Assembly: GCA_019638795.1 (NCBI GenBank)
Contig: JAHBTB010000001.1
Span: 248,001-312,000, forward strand
DNA: 64,000 nt
Source of the DNA: Fimbriimonadaceae bacterium
GTDB taxonomy: Bacteria; Armatimonadota; Fimbriimonadia; Fimbriimonadales; Fimbriimonadaceae
Direction: 5' to 3'
Part shown: one piece after another, positions 34,868 through 43,435 of the stretch
Layout: the number at the start of each line of letters is the position of its first letter
Numbering within the stretch: the first letter of the stretch is position 1
Notes under the pieces: model-generated
Seen by the model: the letters and a program-made list of their open reading frames with translations, nothing else
The model's database searches: none
What the model was told of the DNA's origin: nothing
Program-made: the position numbers and the translations under genes

Positions 34868-35725
34868 CTATTGTAGATGAATAGTTTCCGATCTCTCTAC
34901 GGTCGCCGGCTCACAATCATCACTCCTTTGCGAAGATTGCGCCCGCTTCATGTTGAAAACCAGCATGCCGACCCCGACCAGCGCGGTCAGGGCACTGGCG
35001 ATCTGACCCGCGGAGAACGGCCCGACGTAGTACGGCTGGTCTCGATAGACCTCGGTGACGATGCGGAAAAGGCCGTACCCGATGACGAAGGTCGCCGAAA
35101 CAAACCCGCGGCGTGAACCCCATGTGGTCTTGCTCATCCTCCACAGGACCAACGCGAGCAAAAGGTGGGTGGCGCACTCGTAGAGCTCGCTCGGGTGGCG
35201 GGGCACCATGTCCTTGCGCGGATAGATGACGCCCCAGTCTCCCCCCGTCGGCTTGCCCCACAGCTCACCGTTGATAAAGTTGGCGATCCTGCCGATGCCC
35301 AGCGCCAATGCGGTCAGGGGCGCCAAGACGTCGCCCAGGGCATAGAAGTCGGTCTTGTTTTTCCGTCCAAACAACGCGATGGCGACAATGACCCCGACCA
35401 ATCCACCGAAGAACGCCATGCCGCCTTCTTGGAGGCGCAACGGGAATAGAGGGTCTTCGCGCCAGCGGTCCATGTTTTGCACGACGAACCCCATGCGCCC
35501 GCCGACGAGGACGCCAAGGATGATGCCGAACGTCAGGTTCTCCAGTCCCTTGGCGTCGAGCCCCCGGACCTTGCCCGCGTCCATCGCCTTTTTCAGGCCC
35601 AGGTAGGCAAAGACGAAGCCCAGCACGTACGCCATGCCGTACCACCGGATCCCGACCTCGCCAAGGCCGCCGACGTGGAAGGGGCCCAGCATGAACGGGT
35701 TGAACTTGTTGACGAACGGCTGCAT
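34868..35725 (-). CDS. lgt: Prolipoprotein diacylglyceryl transferase
   Basis: The 285-residue enzyme transfers diacylglycerol to the lipobox cysteine of prolipoproteins. It has seven or so membrane helices, and the Lgt signature GRIANFINGELWGKPTGGDW with essential Arg146. The C-terminal essential arginine appears in TEVYRDQPYYVG. The segment GGMAFFGGLVG has Phe106 where E. coli Lgt has the important His103 in GGMSFHGG; Tyr occurs there in other species. Upstream residues before Met at 35725 do not look like Lgt, so that Met is the start; AGTAAACT lies 10 nt upstream. A C-terminal hydrophilic tail (about 265-285) is extra. A lipoprotein gene occurs at 50932. Confidence 0.94.
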   Translation of the reverse strand: MQPFVNKFNPFMLGPFHVGGLGEVGIRWYGMAYVLGFVFAYLGLKKAMDAGKVRGLDAKGLENLTFGIILGVLVGGRMGFVVQNMDRWREDPLFPLRLQEGGMAFFGGLVGVIVAIALFGRKNKTDFYALGDVLAPLTALALGIGRIANFINGELWGKPTGGDWGVIYPRKDMVPRHPSELYECATHLLLALVLWRMSKTTWGSRRGFVSATFVIGYGLFRIVTEVYRDQPYYVGPFSAGQIASALTALVGVGMLVFNMKRAQSSQRSDDCEPATVERSETIHLQ

Positions 35726-35735
35726 GAGCCGGGGC

Positions 35736-35743
35736 AGTTTACT
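35736..35743 (-). promoter_or_regulatory. Leaderless-type -10 element (AGTAAACT on minus strand)
   Basis: The forward AGTTTACT gives AGTAAACT on the minus strand, ending 10 nt before the lgt ATG. Confidence 0.4.
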
Positions 35744-35778
35744 GATATCGCCGGGCCCGGCCGTGCCGGTCCGCGCCA

Positions 35779-35786
35779 GGTACCTT
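35779..35786 (+). promoter_or_regulatory. Candidate -10 element (GGTACCTT)
   Basis: GGTACCTT ends 11 nt before the mrp ATG at 35798. It is part of the divergent lgt/mrp region. Confidence 0.45.
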
Positions 35787-35797
35787 GGACACACCCC

Positions 35798-36877
35798 ATG
35801 TCCGTGACCGTCGACCAGGTGCTCGAGGCGCTACGCGCCGTCCAAGACCCCGACCTCCATCGCGACATTGTCACCCTCGGCTTTGTCAAGGACGTCGACA
35901 TCCAAGGCCCCCGGGTGGCGTTCACTGTCGAACTGACCACGCCCGCCTGCCCGGTCAAAGACCTCCTCAAGGCCCAAGCGGAGGACTGCGTCCTGGCCTT
36001 GGACGGCGTGGAAGAGGTCGCGGTCGAGATGAGCGCCCAAGTGCGGCCCCGCGCCGCCCAACCGGAAGACCTGCTCCCCAACGTCCGCCAAGTCATCGCC
36101 GTCGCCAGTGGCAAGGGCGGGGTCGGCAAGAGCACGGTGACGGTGAACCTGGCCGTCGCCCTCGCGCAGTCTGGAGCGAAGGTCGGCCTGCTGGACGCCG
36201 ACGTCTATGGACCCAGCGTCCCGCTGATGATGGGCGTCGCCGACGAGCGCCCCATGAGCCGCAACGCCAAGATCATGCCGATCGAACGGCACGGCGTGAG
36301 GATGATGTCGCTCGGATTCCTGCTCGAAGAAGGCCAAGCCGTCCTGTGGCGCGGGCCGATGGTCCACAGCACGGTGCGCCAACTCCTCGCCGACGTCATG
36401 TGGGGCGAACTTGACTACCTCCTCGTCGACCTTCCCCCCGGAACCGGCGACGCACCGATGTCCCTCGCCCAGTTGGTGCCGCTCACCGGGGTCGTCCTCG
36501 TCACCACGCCCCACAATGTCGCCGCCAACATCGCCGGCAAAGCGGCCGCCCTCTTCAACCGGCTCAACACGAGGATCCTCGGCGTGGTGGAGAACATGGC
36601 CGCCTACGTGTGCCCGAACTGTGGGGACGAGACCCGGCTCTTCGCCGGGCTGAGCGGCGCCGAGTTGGCGGCAAGCCTGCAGACCGAGTTTCTCGGGTCC
36701 GTGCCGCTCGACGCCGCAGTGGGTGGCGCGGCCGACCAAGGGGTACCGAGTGTGCTGGCCTATCCGGACCGGCCCCAAGCCAAGGCGTTCCGGACGATCG
36801 CCGGCGCCGTGGCGGCCCGGACGAGCGTCCTCGCCCTGGGCAAGGACAAGCAAGAGGTCACGTTCTCGCCGGTTTAG
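35798..36877 (+). CDS. mrp: Mrp/ApbC-type iron-sulfur cluster carrier ATPase
   Basis: The 359-residue protein has an N-terminal DUF59/MIP18 domain (about 1-85; SVTVDQVLEALRAVQDPDLH) and the ATPase with deviant Walker A SGKGGVGKST (104-113), LLDADVYGPSVPLMMG, and a later DLPPGTGDAPMSLAQ. The C-terminal CPNCG (Cys272, Cys275) is the dimer-bridging iron-sulfur site. It carries Fe-S clusters to apoproteins. The start fits Met at 35798. Divergent from lgt; followed by the convergent M48 gene that overlaps its stop by 4 bp. Confidence 0.95.
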   Translation: MSVTVDQVLEALRAVQDPDLHRDIVTLGFVKDVDIQGPRVAFTVELTTPACPVKDLLKAQAEDCVLALDGVEEVAVEMSAQVRPRAAQPEDLLPNVRQVIAVASGKGGVGKSTVTVNLAVALAQSGAKVGLLDADVYGPSVPLMMGVADERPMSRNAKIMPIERHGVRMMSLGFLLEEGQAVLWRGPMVHSTVRQLLADVMWGELDYLLVDLPPGTGDAPMSLAQLVPLTGVVLVTTPHNVAANIAGKAAALFNRLNTRILGVVENMAAYVCPNCGDETRLFAGLSGAELAASLQTEFLGSVPLDAAVGGAADQGVPSVLAYPDRPQAKAFRTIAGAVAARTSVLALGKDKQEVTFSPV

Positions 36878-37680
36878 CCGCCGCCCGTCATCGTCGCCCA
36901 ACCCTTCTGCCACGTGAAGGAAGAAGCCGACAGTTTGCGGGGCCGTTGGGGCGGGAAGGTGACGCCACTGTCCTTGATCCGTTTTTCGATCGCCTTGACC
37001 CGGTTGCCGCTGTCGGGGTGGGTGCTCAAGAACTCGGGCCCACCGCTTCCCTGCTTGGCCAGAAGGGTGAAGACGTCGGCCATGCCTTGCGGGTTGTAAC
37101 CCGCCTCCACCATCAGATCGTAGCCGACCGAGTCGGCCTCCGATTCGTGCTTGCGTGAATAGGGCAGGCTACCGAACACGGTGTCTGCCGCCCCGGCAAG
37201 GTCGGCGATGGAGTCGTTGGCCCGGATGATCGTCAGGAGGGCGAGGATGCCGATCTTGCGCTTGAGGTTGTCGGCATAAGCGCTCGCCCAATGCTGGTTG
37301 CGGATGTGGGTCATCTCGTGACCCAGGATGCCCACGACCTCGTCTTCGGTCTTGAGCTTGTCGAGGAGGCCCGTGTAAAAGAAGATCGGCCCGCCCGGCA
37401 AGGCGAACGCGTTGACCTCCTTGCTGTCGACCACGTCAAACGTGTACTCGAACGGCTTCTCCTTCTTCTCTTTGGCGGGGATGAGGTCGACAAGGATCTT
37501 GCCGAGGCGGCGCAGTTCCTTCACCCGGCCGTCCGTCGCGGGCAAGACCTTTTCTTTCTTGCGCACTTGGGCGGCGGCGTCCTTGCCGATCTTGATCTGG
37601 TCCGCGATGCTCGGCCGCAAGGGGTCGGCCATGGCACTGGACGCGGCCAAAGCGACGACAAAGACGGACAAGACCCTCAT
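36874..37680 (-). CDS. M48-family periplasmic metalloprotease (BepA/LoiP-like)
   Basis: The 268-residue protein has a cleavable signal peptide (about 1-18, LSVFVVALAASSAMA) and a peptidase M48 domain with HEMTH (His121, Glu122, His125) and the third-ligand ESEAD in SRKHESEADSVG, followed by STHPDSGNRVKAI. M48 outer-membrane quality-control proteases such as BepA share this layout, but the C-terminal TPR region is lacking. It presumably acts in the periplasm. The start at 37680 is preferred over an extended frame. It overlaps mrp by 4 bp convergently and is divergent from the pilin gene. Confidence 0.9.
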   Translation of the reverse strand: MRVLSVFVVALAASSAMADPLRPSIADQIKIGKDAAAQVRKKEKVLPATDGRVKELRRLGKILVDLIPAKEKKEKPFEYTFDVVDSKEVNAFALPGGPIFFYTGLLDKLKTEDEVVGILGHEMTHIRNQHWASAYADNLKRKIGILALLTIIRANDSIADLAGAADTVFGSLPYSRKHESEADSVGYDLMVEAGYNPQGMADVFTLLAKQGSGGPEFLSTHPDSGNRVKAIEKRIKDSGVTFPPQRPRKLSASSFTWQKGWATMTGGG

Positions 37681-37837
37681 GTTGACTTCGACGGCCCTTG
37701 GCGTCGATGAGTTTCCTCGTCCCGGACGCCGAACCCAGCAATTTTGGCGTAGGAGCGCGCCGGGCGACTGTGGAACCGGAAGAGTGTTGGTGCTCCTTTC
37801 CCGCGCTACGTGGGAGGACACGCGGGGAAATACACAG

Positions 37838-38230
37838 ATGTACAAGCGAAACAGCAAGCGCAAGGGTTTCACTCTCGTCGAGATCATGATCGTCGTCCTG
37901 ATCATCGGCATCCTGTTGGCCATCGCCGTGCCGAACTTCATCAAGGCCCGGCAGAACAGCCGCCTCCAGTCGGTCGTCGGCAACCTCAAGCAGATCGACT
38001 CGGCCAAGCAGCAGTGGGCCATGGACCTGGGCAAGACGTCCGCCGACGTCCCTGTCGCCGCAGACCTCTCTCCCACCTACATGACCAAGTGGCCGAGCGG
38101 CCCGGTCGGCGTCGCCGCCGACTATGTCGCCAACGCCGTGAACGCCGACCCCACCTTCAAGGGCCAGACGCTCACCGCCTTCCAGGACCCGGCCACCAAG
38201 GACGCCGCCATCGCGGCCGCCGGCCTCTAA
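37838..38230 (+). CDS. Type IV/type II major pilin-like protein
   Basis: The 130-residue protein opens MYKRNSKRKGFTLVEIMIVV with a prepilin cleavage site after Gly and Glu5, a long N-terminal helix, then a short globular domain with LKQIDSAKQQWAMDLGKTSA and a low-complexity, Asp/Ala-rich end. This is the GspG/PilA-like layout. The ATG at 37838 is used although the frame is open upstream. It precedes the PilV-, PilW- and PilX-like genes but is separated from them by a terminator-like hairpin, so it may be expressed alone at high level. Confidence 0.85.
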   Translation: MYKRNSKRKGFTLVEIMIVVLIIGILLAIAVPNFIKARQNSRLQSVVGNLKQIDSAKQQWAMDLGKTSADVPVAADLSPTYMTKWPSGPVGVAADYVANAVNADPTFKGQTLTAFQDPATKDAAIAAAGL

Positions 38231-38253
38231 GGCCCGGCTTCACCCCGCGACAA

Positions 38254-38278
38254 GAGCCCAGGCCCACCGCCTGGGCTC
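38254..38278 (+). terminator. Hairpin after the pilin gene
   Basis: GAGCCCAGGC and GCCTGGGCTC form a perfect 10-bp stem with a 5-nt loop. No clear T-tract follows, so it may terminate partially or stabilise the abundant pilin mRNA. Confidence 0.6.
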
Positions 38279-38392
38279 TCATGCTTCCCCGAGCGGCTTG
38301 ACCATGCCCTTGACCGCTCAGGAGGACATGAATCGCACCTAAACTATCATTTCTCTTAGTCCGACCATTTGGCATGGAGTGGAACCGCCCAA

Positions 38393-38893
38393 ATGGTGAG
38401 AGAGCAAACCTATCCCCGCCGGAACAAGCAGAGGGGTCACACCCTGATCGAAGCCATGTTCGCCGCGATGCTGGCGTTGACGTGCTGTCTGCTCTTTGCC
38501 GCCACCGTCCCGGTGGCGAACCGGAGCCGGGGCCGGGCCGAGTTCACGTCGGTGGCGACGAGCCTCGCCCAAAAGCAACTTGAGATCATCAAGGGGCTCG
38601 GCTACGCCAAGCTCAGCAAGGACGCCCTCTACAGTGCCGGCGTCGTCCAGAGCCCGACCGCCGTCGACCTCCAGGCCGCGGGGCTCACCGACAAGACCGC
38701 CTTGGGCTACGAGACCACGAACCTAGACTCGGGCCAGAAGGACACCGCCGCCAACGCCCTCCCCTCCGGTCGGTCGTTTGTCCAGCTGTCCGACGTCGAC
38801 ATCGACCTGCGTCAAGCCACGGTCCTCGTCTTCTGGAAGGACAACGGCCAGAACCGGTCGACCTCCGTGACCAGCCTGGTGGCCAACCTATGA
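38393..38893 (+). CDS. PilV-like minor pseudopilin
   Basis: The 166-residue protein has a prepilin N-terminus (NKQRGHTLIEAMFAAMLALT), the cleavage after Gly with Glu5 present, and a hydrophobic helix leading to ANRSRGRAEFTSVATSLAQK, typical of PilV/GspI-like minor pilins that prime pilus assembly. The globular part is small and rich in Asp, Ser and Thr. The ATG at 38393 lacks a clear ribosome site; a TTG upstream at 38369 is in frame. Overlaps the next gene by 4 bp. Confidence 0.82.
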   Translation: MVREQTYPRRNKQRGHTLIEAMFAAMLALTCCLLFAATVPVANRSRGRAEFTSVATSLAQKQLEIIKGLGYAKLSKDALYSAGVVQSPTAVDLQAAGLTDKTALGYETTNLDSGQKDTAANALPSGRSFVQLSDVDIDLRQATVLVFWKDNGQNRSTSVTSLVANL

Positions 38894-39495
38894 AACGCCG
38901 TACCCTCCGTGGCCTTTCCATCGTCGAGTCGCTGGTCGCCAGCGTCATCTCGTCCATGGTCCTCTTCGTCGCCATCAGCGCCTATCTGGCCGGTATGGGC
39001 AGTTGGGCGCGTGGCGAATCGTGGATCGACGTCCAGCAGCAGAGCCGGAACAGCGTGCGCGTCGTCTCCGACAAGCTGCGCGAAGCGATGGCCGTCCTTG
39101 TCGACCTTGACGGCATGGGCCTGACCTACAAGCTTCCGGCCAAGGACTCCTCCGGCGCGTTTGTCGTCCCCCTGACCTGGGACGGCGTCACCCGCCGCAT
39201 CTACTACAGCAACGGCAACCTGTACACCCAGGACGGCCTGACCGTCAACCAGGTCGCCACCGGCATCATCACCATCGACCCGTTCCTTGGCGCGGACAAC
39301 GCCCGGACCGTCGTCATCAAGAACGGCGCCTACAGCGCGCCGTCATACAAGATCTTCTCCACTGACGGCTCAGTGAACCCGCGCAGCGTCATCGTCTGCG
39401 TCGTCACCAAGAGCCGCGGCAAAGGGGCCGAGACGATCCATGCCCGCCACAGGGAGACGATCTTCCTGCGGAACCTCCCCTCGATCACGAAATGA
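38890..39495 (+). CDS. PilW-like minor pseudopilin
   Basis: The 201-residue protein begins MKRRTLRGLSIVESLVASVI, a prepilin peptidase site with Glu5 after the processed residue, then a helix and the pattern VQQQSRNSVRVVSDKLREAM typical of PilW/GspJ. The globular domain has the strands TRRIYYSNGNLY and NARTVVIKNGAYSAP. Overlaps the preceding gene and the next by 4 bp each, forming a V-W-X order as in known minor pilin operons. Confidence 0.83.
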   Translation: MKRRTLRGLSIVESLVASVISSMVLFVAISAYLAGMGSWARGESWIDVQQQSRNSVRVVSDKLREAMAVLVDLDGMGLTYKLPAKDSSGAFVVPLTWDGVTRRIYYSNGNLYTQDGLTVNQVATGIITIDPFLGADNARTVVIKNGAYSAPSYKIFSTDGSVNPRSVIVCVVTKSRGKGAETIHARHRETIFLRNLPSITK

Positions 39496-41438
39496 AACAC
39501 CGCAAAAGACTTTCCCGTCGGCGCGGAAGCGCCCTCCCTGTCGTCTTCGGTCTCTTGGCCATCTTGGCCGTCAGCGTCGCGGTCTACCTCGACCGGGCCA
39601 CCTTCGCCTACCGGAGCGCCAAGAAGAACGAGCACGACGTCCAGACAAGCCACCTTTGCGAATCTGGCGTCCAATCGGTACTGCGCTCGTTGTGGCGTCA
39701 GTTCAAGTCGAGTCAGAACTTCACCACCATGGACCAGTCGGTGGACGGCGCGACCGCCGAGAACCCGATGGCCTCGCAGACTGGCGAACTGGCCGGGATC
39801 GGCCGTTACGCCGCCGGTGTCATCTCGTCCACCCAGCCCAACGGCAGCTCCTACGAGCGCCTGGTCGTCATCCGGGCTGTCGGCTGGATCGACACAAACG
39901 CCAACGGCCTGCAAGACAGCGGCGAGGCCCGGCGCACCGTGGACGTGACGGTGGACTTCACCCTCGACCGGTCGAAAGTCTTCGACTACACCTACTTCGT
40001 CAACAACTTCGGTTGGATGACGGGCTTCGGCCCCAACGACCTCTACATCAACGGCGACGCCCGCAGTAACGGGGACTTCACGTTCAGTAGCGGGTCGGGG
40101 ACGGTCAACGGGTCCGTCATCGCCAGCTACAACGACCGCCTCGTCCCCGGCGCGGCCGGCGTGGTCAATCTGGCCCCCTACAAGTGGACGACCAGCAACT
40201 ACGATAGCCAGATCAACGGAGGCATCTCGGGGGCCAGTCGCATGCGCCAACCCTACGACCCCGCCGTTCACGGGGCCATCGGCTCGGCTGAGTTTGAGAA
40301 GTGGCGCGGCCTCGTGTACTACGACACCGCCTCGATCCAGGGCAACGACGTCTTCGGCGCCGCCATGCAGGACGTGAACGGCACGAGGGCCTGGTCGAAC
40401 ACAAGCGGGACGCCGACCTTCAACACGATCGACTCGACCCCGACGTCCACCCTGACCCTGCCCGACCTCAGCGATTTCGGCAGCGTCACCGACGCCGCCG
40501 ACCCGGACGGCAAGCGGTTCGCCAAGAGCAAGGCCTGGACGGACACCAAGGCGACGTATGGCGACGGCACACCGAACCCGAACTATGCCGGCTCGGGCGG
40601 CACCGCCGACGAATACAACGCCGACGGCACCCCGAACGTGAACTACACCGGGGCGTACCTCGATGTTTACAACAGCTCGACCGGCAAGTGGGTCCGCGTC
40701 TCGTCCGGCGGGGTCGTCAACAACTCGGCCCTCCTCATCGGCACGTCGACCAAACCGATCCGGATCCACGGCCCCGTGACGGTGAACGGCGACGTGGCGA
40801 TCGCGGGCTACGTGCAGGGTCAGGGGACCATCTACACGAGCAGAAACGTCCACGTAATCGGCTCGATCAAGTACAAGAACCCGCCCGACTTCCGTGGCAA
40901 CGACATGCAGGCGGTCGAGAACTCGATCGAGAAGAAGGACATGCTCGGCCTTGCCGCCAGCCAGTCCATCATCATGGGCGACACCACCTCCTTCGGCAGT
41001 TATCCGCTGAAGTACATGACGCCGCCCTTCACCAAGCCCCGTTACGACGACAACGGCAACCTGATCCCGGCCTATGACGCGACCCAGACCGACTCATGGG
41101 GGATCAAGAAGTACCAGTCGATCCTTCAGTCCGGTAGCACCGCGTCGGCCTACAAGAGCGCGGCGGCCGGCGGGGTCAACCAGATCGACGCCGTCCTCTA
41201 CACGAACTTTGTCGGCGGAGGAAACGTCGGCGTGGCCGGCGGCGGCATGACCTTGAACGGCACGATCATCGCCAAGGACGAGGCCATCGTCACCTGGAGC
41301 CTTCCGATCCGGATGAACTACGACCACCGGATCAAAGAGCGGTCGCTGAACCAGAAGCCGCTGATCGACATCGACCTGCCCCGCAGCCCGACCCTGATCC
41401 GCTACAGCTGGCGCGACCTTGGCCTGAGGCTGGACTGA
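39492..41438 (+). CDS. PilX/GspK-like N-terminus with large beta-helix-like surface region
   Basis: The 648-residue protein begins MKHRKRLSRRRGSALPVVFG, with a cleavage-like Gly but no Glu5, then the helix to HDVQTSHLCESGVQSVLRSL. Lacking Glu5 and carrying SGVQ-type residues after the helix matches PilX and GspK tip proteins. Most of the rest is beta-rich and low in helix, with DGTPNPNYAGSGG and DGTPNVNYTGAY (about 358-392) as an imperfect internal repeat and a later IHGPVTVNGDVAIAGYVQG region with a bactofilin-like beta-helical rhythm. It is the largest in the cluster and a candidate tip adhesin. Confidence 0.78.
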   Translation: MKHRKRLSRRRGSALPVVFGLLAILAVSVAVYLDRATFAYRSAKKNEHDVQTSHLCESGVQSVLRSLWRQFKSSQNFTTMDQSVDGATAENPMASQTGELAGIGRYAAGVISSTQPNGSSYERLVVIRAVGWIDTNANGLQDSGEARRTVDVTVDFTLDRSKVFDYTYFVNNFGWMTGFGPNDLYINGDARSNGDFTFSSGSGTVNGSVIASYNDRLVPGAAGVVNLAPYKWTTSNYDSQINGGISGASRMRQPYDPAVHGAIGSAEFEKWRGLVYYDTASIQGNDVFGAAMQDVNGTRAWSNTSGTPTFNTIDSTPTSTLTLPDLSDFGSVTDAADPDGKRFAKSKAWTDTKATYGDGTPNPNYAGSGGTADEYNADGTPNVNYTGAYLDVYNSSTGKWVRVSSGGVVNNSALLIGTSTKPIRIHGPVTVNGDVAIAGYVQGQGTIYTSRNVHVIGSIKYKNPPDFRGNDMQAVENSIEKKDMLGLAASQSIIMGDTTSFGSYPLKYMTPPFTKPRYDDNGNLIPAYDATQTDSWGIKKYQSILQSGSTASAYKSAAAGGVNQIDAVLYTNFVGGGNVGVAGGGMTLNGTIIAKDEAIVTWSLPIRMNYDHRIKERSLNQKPLIDIDLPRSPTLIRYSWRDLGLRLD

Positions 41439-41450
41439 CCTAGGAGACAC

Positions 41451-41861
41451 ATGAAACGAACCTTACTTGCCGTCGTCCTCCTCGCCTTGGCGCCCCTGTG
41501 CTTCGCGCCGATCGAGGACAAGCCCCAAGGAGCCCAGTTCCACGGTGAACTGACGGACGCGCAGATGGAGGCCGCCCAACGCGGTGAAGTCGTCTCCGCG
41601 ACCCCGTCGGGAGGCTCATCGGTGCTTGAAGACCAGAAGGCCGACATCCCGGCCGCGACGACCGACGCCGACGCCAGCAAGATCATTGCCAACGCCTCTG
41701 CCACCGAGGTCCTCAAGAAGGCGGAGGCAGACGTCAAGGACCAGCAAGGCGCGAAGGTGAGGCCGTTCATCGTGGGCGGCTCGGCCCTGCTCTTGGTCGG
41801 AGGGCTGCTCTTCGGGGCCAAGGTCTGGCTCGACAAGTCCGTGCCCGGCGGCAACGGCTGA
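41451..41861 (+). CDS. Small secreted/membrane protein with C-terminal membrane helix
   Basis: The 136-residue protein has a signal peptide (MKRTLLAVVLLALAPLCFA), an acidic Ala/Gly/Asp linker and a C-terminal helix FIVGGSALLLVGGLLFGAKV followed by a short basic end. A good AGGAGA ribosome site precedes the ATG. The C-terminal part parallels that of the 41919 gene. It is directly downstream of the pilin genes and probably in their operon. Function unknown, possibly a pilus or membrane accessory. Confidence 0.75.
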   Translation: MKRTLLAVVLLALAPLCFAPIEDKPQGAQFHGELTDAQMEAAQRGEVVSATPSGGSSVLEDQKADIPAATTDADASKIIANASATEVLKKAEADVKDQQGAKVRPFIVGGSALLLVGGLLFGAKVWLDKSVPGGNG

Positions 41862-41868
41862 TTCGATC

Positions 41869-41892
41869 CTGGCCCCGACTCGGCGGGGCCAG
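41869..41892 (+). terminator. Hairpin ending the minor pilin operon
   Basis: CTGGCCCCG and CGGGGCCAG form a 9-bp stem with a 6-nt loop. It lies just after the stop at 41861 and before the 41919 gene. T-tract is weak. Confidence 0.6.
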
Positions 41893-41918
41893 ACTGCCGT
41901 TTGTGGAACAGTCTCACT

Positions 41919-42167
41919 ATGGACAGGACGCAAAAGCTTATCGTCGGAATCGTCCTGACTGTCGTCCCCACCTTCTTCACCCCTCTTCTCAACATCCCCA
42001 CCCCTAGCCCTGACGGAGGCAAGGACGTCTTACAGCAGAAGCACACCCCCGTTCCCCCCGCGGCTGTGGCCATAGGCGCGGTCCTCCTCGTCTGCGGCGT
42101 GCTCCTGGGGGGCAAGGCCCTGCTTGACCGGACCGTGCCGCCGAGCCAAAGCGGCCCTCCGACCTGA
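41919..42167 (+). CDS. Small two-helix membrane protein (82 aa)
   Basis: The product starts MDRTQKLIVGIVLTVVPTFF with a first helix (about 6-25), then a Pro-rich loop and a second helix AIGAVLLVCGVLLGGKALLD. The last helix resembles that of the preceding gene (both GG/VLLxGKxLLD-like with a Pro near the end), suggesting common descent. A weak AACAGT lies 6 nt before the ATG. It sits after a hairpin and before trpB; function unknown. Confidence 0.65.
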   Translation: MDRTQKLIVGIVLTVVPTFFTPLLNIPTPSPDGGKDVLQQKHTPVPPAAVAIGAVLLVCGVLLGGKALLDRTVPPSQSGPPT

Positions 42168-42184
42168 GCCAAAGCCCTCGGAGG

Positions 42185-42192
42185 CGTAGAAT
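42185..42192 (+). promoter_or_regulatory. Leaderless-type -10 element (CGTAGAAT)
   Basis: TAGAAT ends exactly 6 nt before the trpB ATG at 42199, so the transcript should start at the A of ATG. No Shine-Dalgarno is present. Confidence 0.55.
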
Positions 42193-42198
42193 GGCCCC

Positions 42199-43377
42199 AT
42201 GTCTGCCGTGCTCCCCGAGTCGGGCCGGTTCGGCGCCTTTGGCGGCCGCTATGTCCCGGAGACCCTCGTGCCCGCGCTCGACGAACTGGAGTCGACGTTC
42301 CGCGAGGCTTGGGCCTCACCGGAGTTCCATCGGGAGTTCGAGACTTACCTGCATGATTTCGTCGGCCGGCCGACACCGCTCACCGACTGCCGACGGGTCT
42401 CCGAACTGACCGGGTACATCGTCAGTGCCAAGCGCGAAGACCTCAACCACACCGGGGCCCACAAGATCAACAATGCCCTCGGCCAGGCCCTCCTCGCCCT
42501 GCGGATGGGCAAGAAGCGCATCATCGCCGAGACTGGTGCCGGGCAACACGGCGTCGCCACCGCCACTGTGTGCGCCCTTTTCGGCCTCAAGTGCGACGTC
42601 TATATGGGCGAGGAGGACTGCAAGCGCCAGGAGCTCAACGTCTTCCGGATGAAGCTGCTCGGCGCCCGGGTCGTCCCCGTGTCCAGCGGCACAAAGACCC
42701 TGAAAGACGCCTTGAACGAGGCGATGCGCGACTGGGTCACCAACGTGCGCGACACCCACTACATCATCGGCACGGCGGCCGGACCCCACCCGTACCCGGC
42801 CATGGTGCGCGAGTTCCAGTCCATGATCGGTACCGAGGCTCGCGCCCAGTATCTGGAGAGACACGGCGTCCTTCCCGACGTGGGCGTCGCGTGCGTCGGC
42901 GGCGGCTCCAACGCCATCGGCTTCTTCTCCGGCTTTCTGGGCGACCCCACCCGATTGATCGGGGTGGAAGCCGGCGGCCATGGCGTGGCGACCGGCAGAC
43001 ATGCCGCCCCGCTCACTGCCGGGTCGCCCGGGGTGCTCCACGGGTCGTACAGCTACCTGATGCAAGACGAGGACGGCCAAGTGCTGCCCACCGAGTCTGT
43101 CTCCGCCGGGCTGGACTACCCAGGCGTGGGAGCCGAACACAGCTTCCTCAAGGACACGGGGCGGGCCGAGTACACCGCCGCGACCGACGAGGAGGCCCTG
43201 ACCGCCTTCCGCTGGCTGGCCGAAAACGAGGGGCTGATCCCCGCCTTCGAGTCGGCCCATGCCTTCGCCCTCCTCTTGCGGCCCGGGATGTTTGCCCCCG
43301 GCACAAGGGTCTTGGTCAACCTGAGCGGCCGTGGAGACAAGGACATGGAGCGGGCGAGCCAGTTGCTGAAGCTCTAG
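42199..43377 (+). CDS. trpB: Tryptophan synthase beta chain
   Basis: The 392-residue PLP enzyme condenses indole and serine to tryptophan. Landmarks: [20 protein letters not shown], the PLP-binding Lys in [40 protein letters not shown], the phosphate loop [11 protein letters not shown], and [20 protein letters not shown]. All core residues visible by eye are intact. It is of the standard TrpB1 class by length and motifs. No trpA or other trp gene is adjacent. Located 59 bp upstream of asd. Confidence 0.95.
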   Translation: MSAVLPESGRFGAFGGRYVPETLVPALDELESTFREAWASPEFHREFETYLHDFVGRPTPLTDCRRVSELTGYIVSAKREDLNHTGAHKINNALGQALLALRMGKKRIIAETGAGQHGVATATVCALFGLKCDVYMGEEDCKRQELNVFRMKLLGARVVPVSSGTKTLKDALNEAMRDWVTNVRDTHYIIGTAAGPHPYPAMVREFQSMIGTEARAQYLERHGVLPDVGVACVGGGSNAIGFFSGFLGDPTRLIGVEAGGHGVATGRHAAPLTAGSPGVLHGSYSYLMQDEDGQVLPTESVSAGLDYPGVGAEHSFLKDTGRAEYTAATDEEALTAFRWLAENEGLIPAFESAHAFALLLRPGMFAPGTRVLVNLSGRGDKDMERASQLLKL

Positions 43378-43435
43378 GCCCCTACCGCGGGTGTCCTATG
43401 CCCCGGGGTGCAAACCGGCCATCATCAGGCCCGCA

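Noticed and set aside
37690-37837. Sigma-54 promoter for the pilin gene
   Set aside because: No GG-N10-GC element with proper spacing is seen upstream of 37838.
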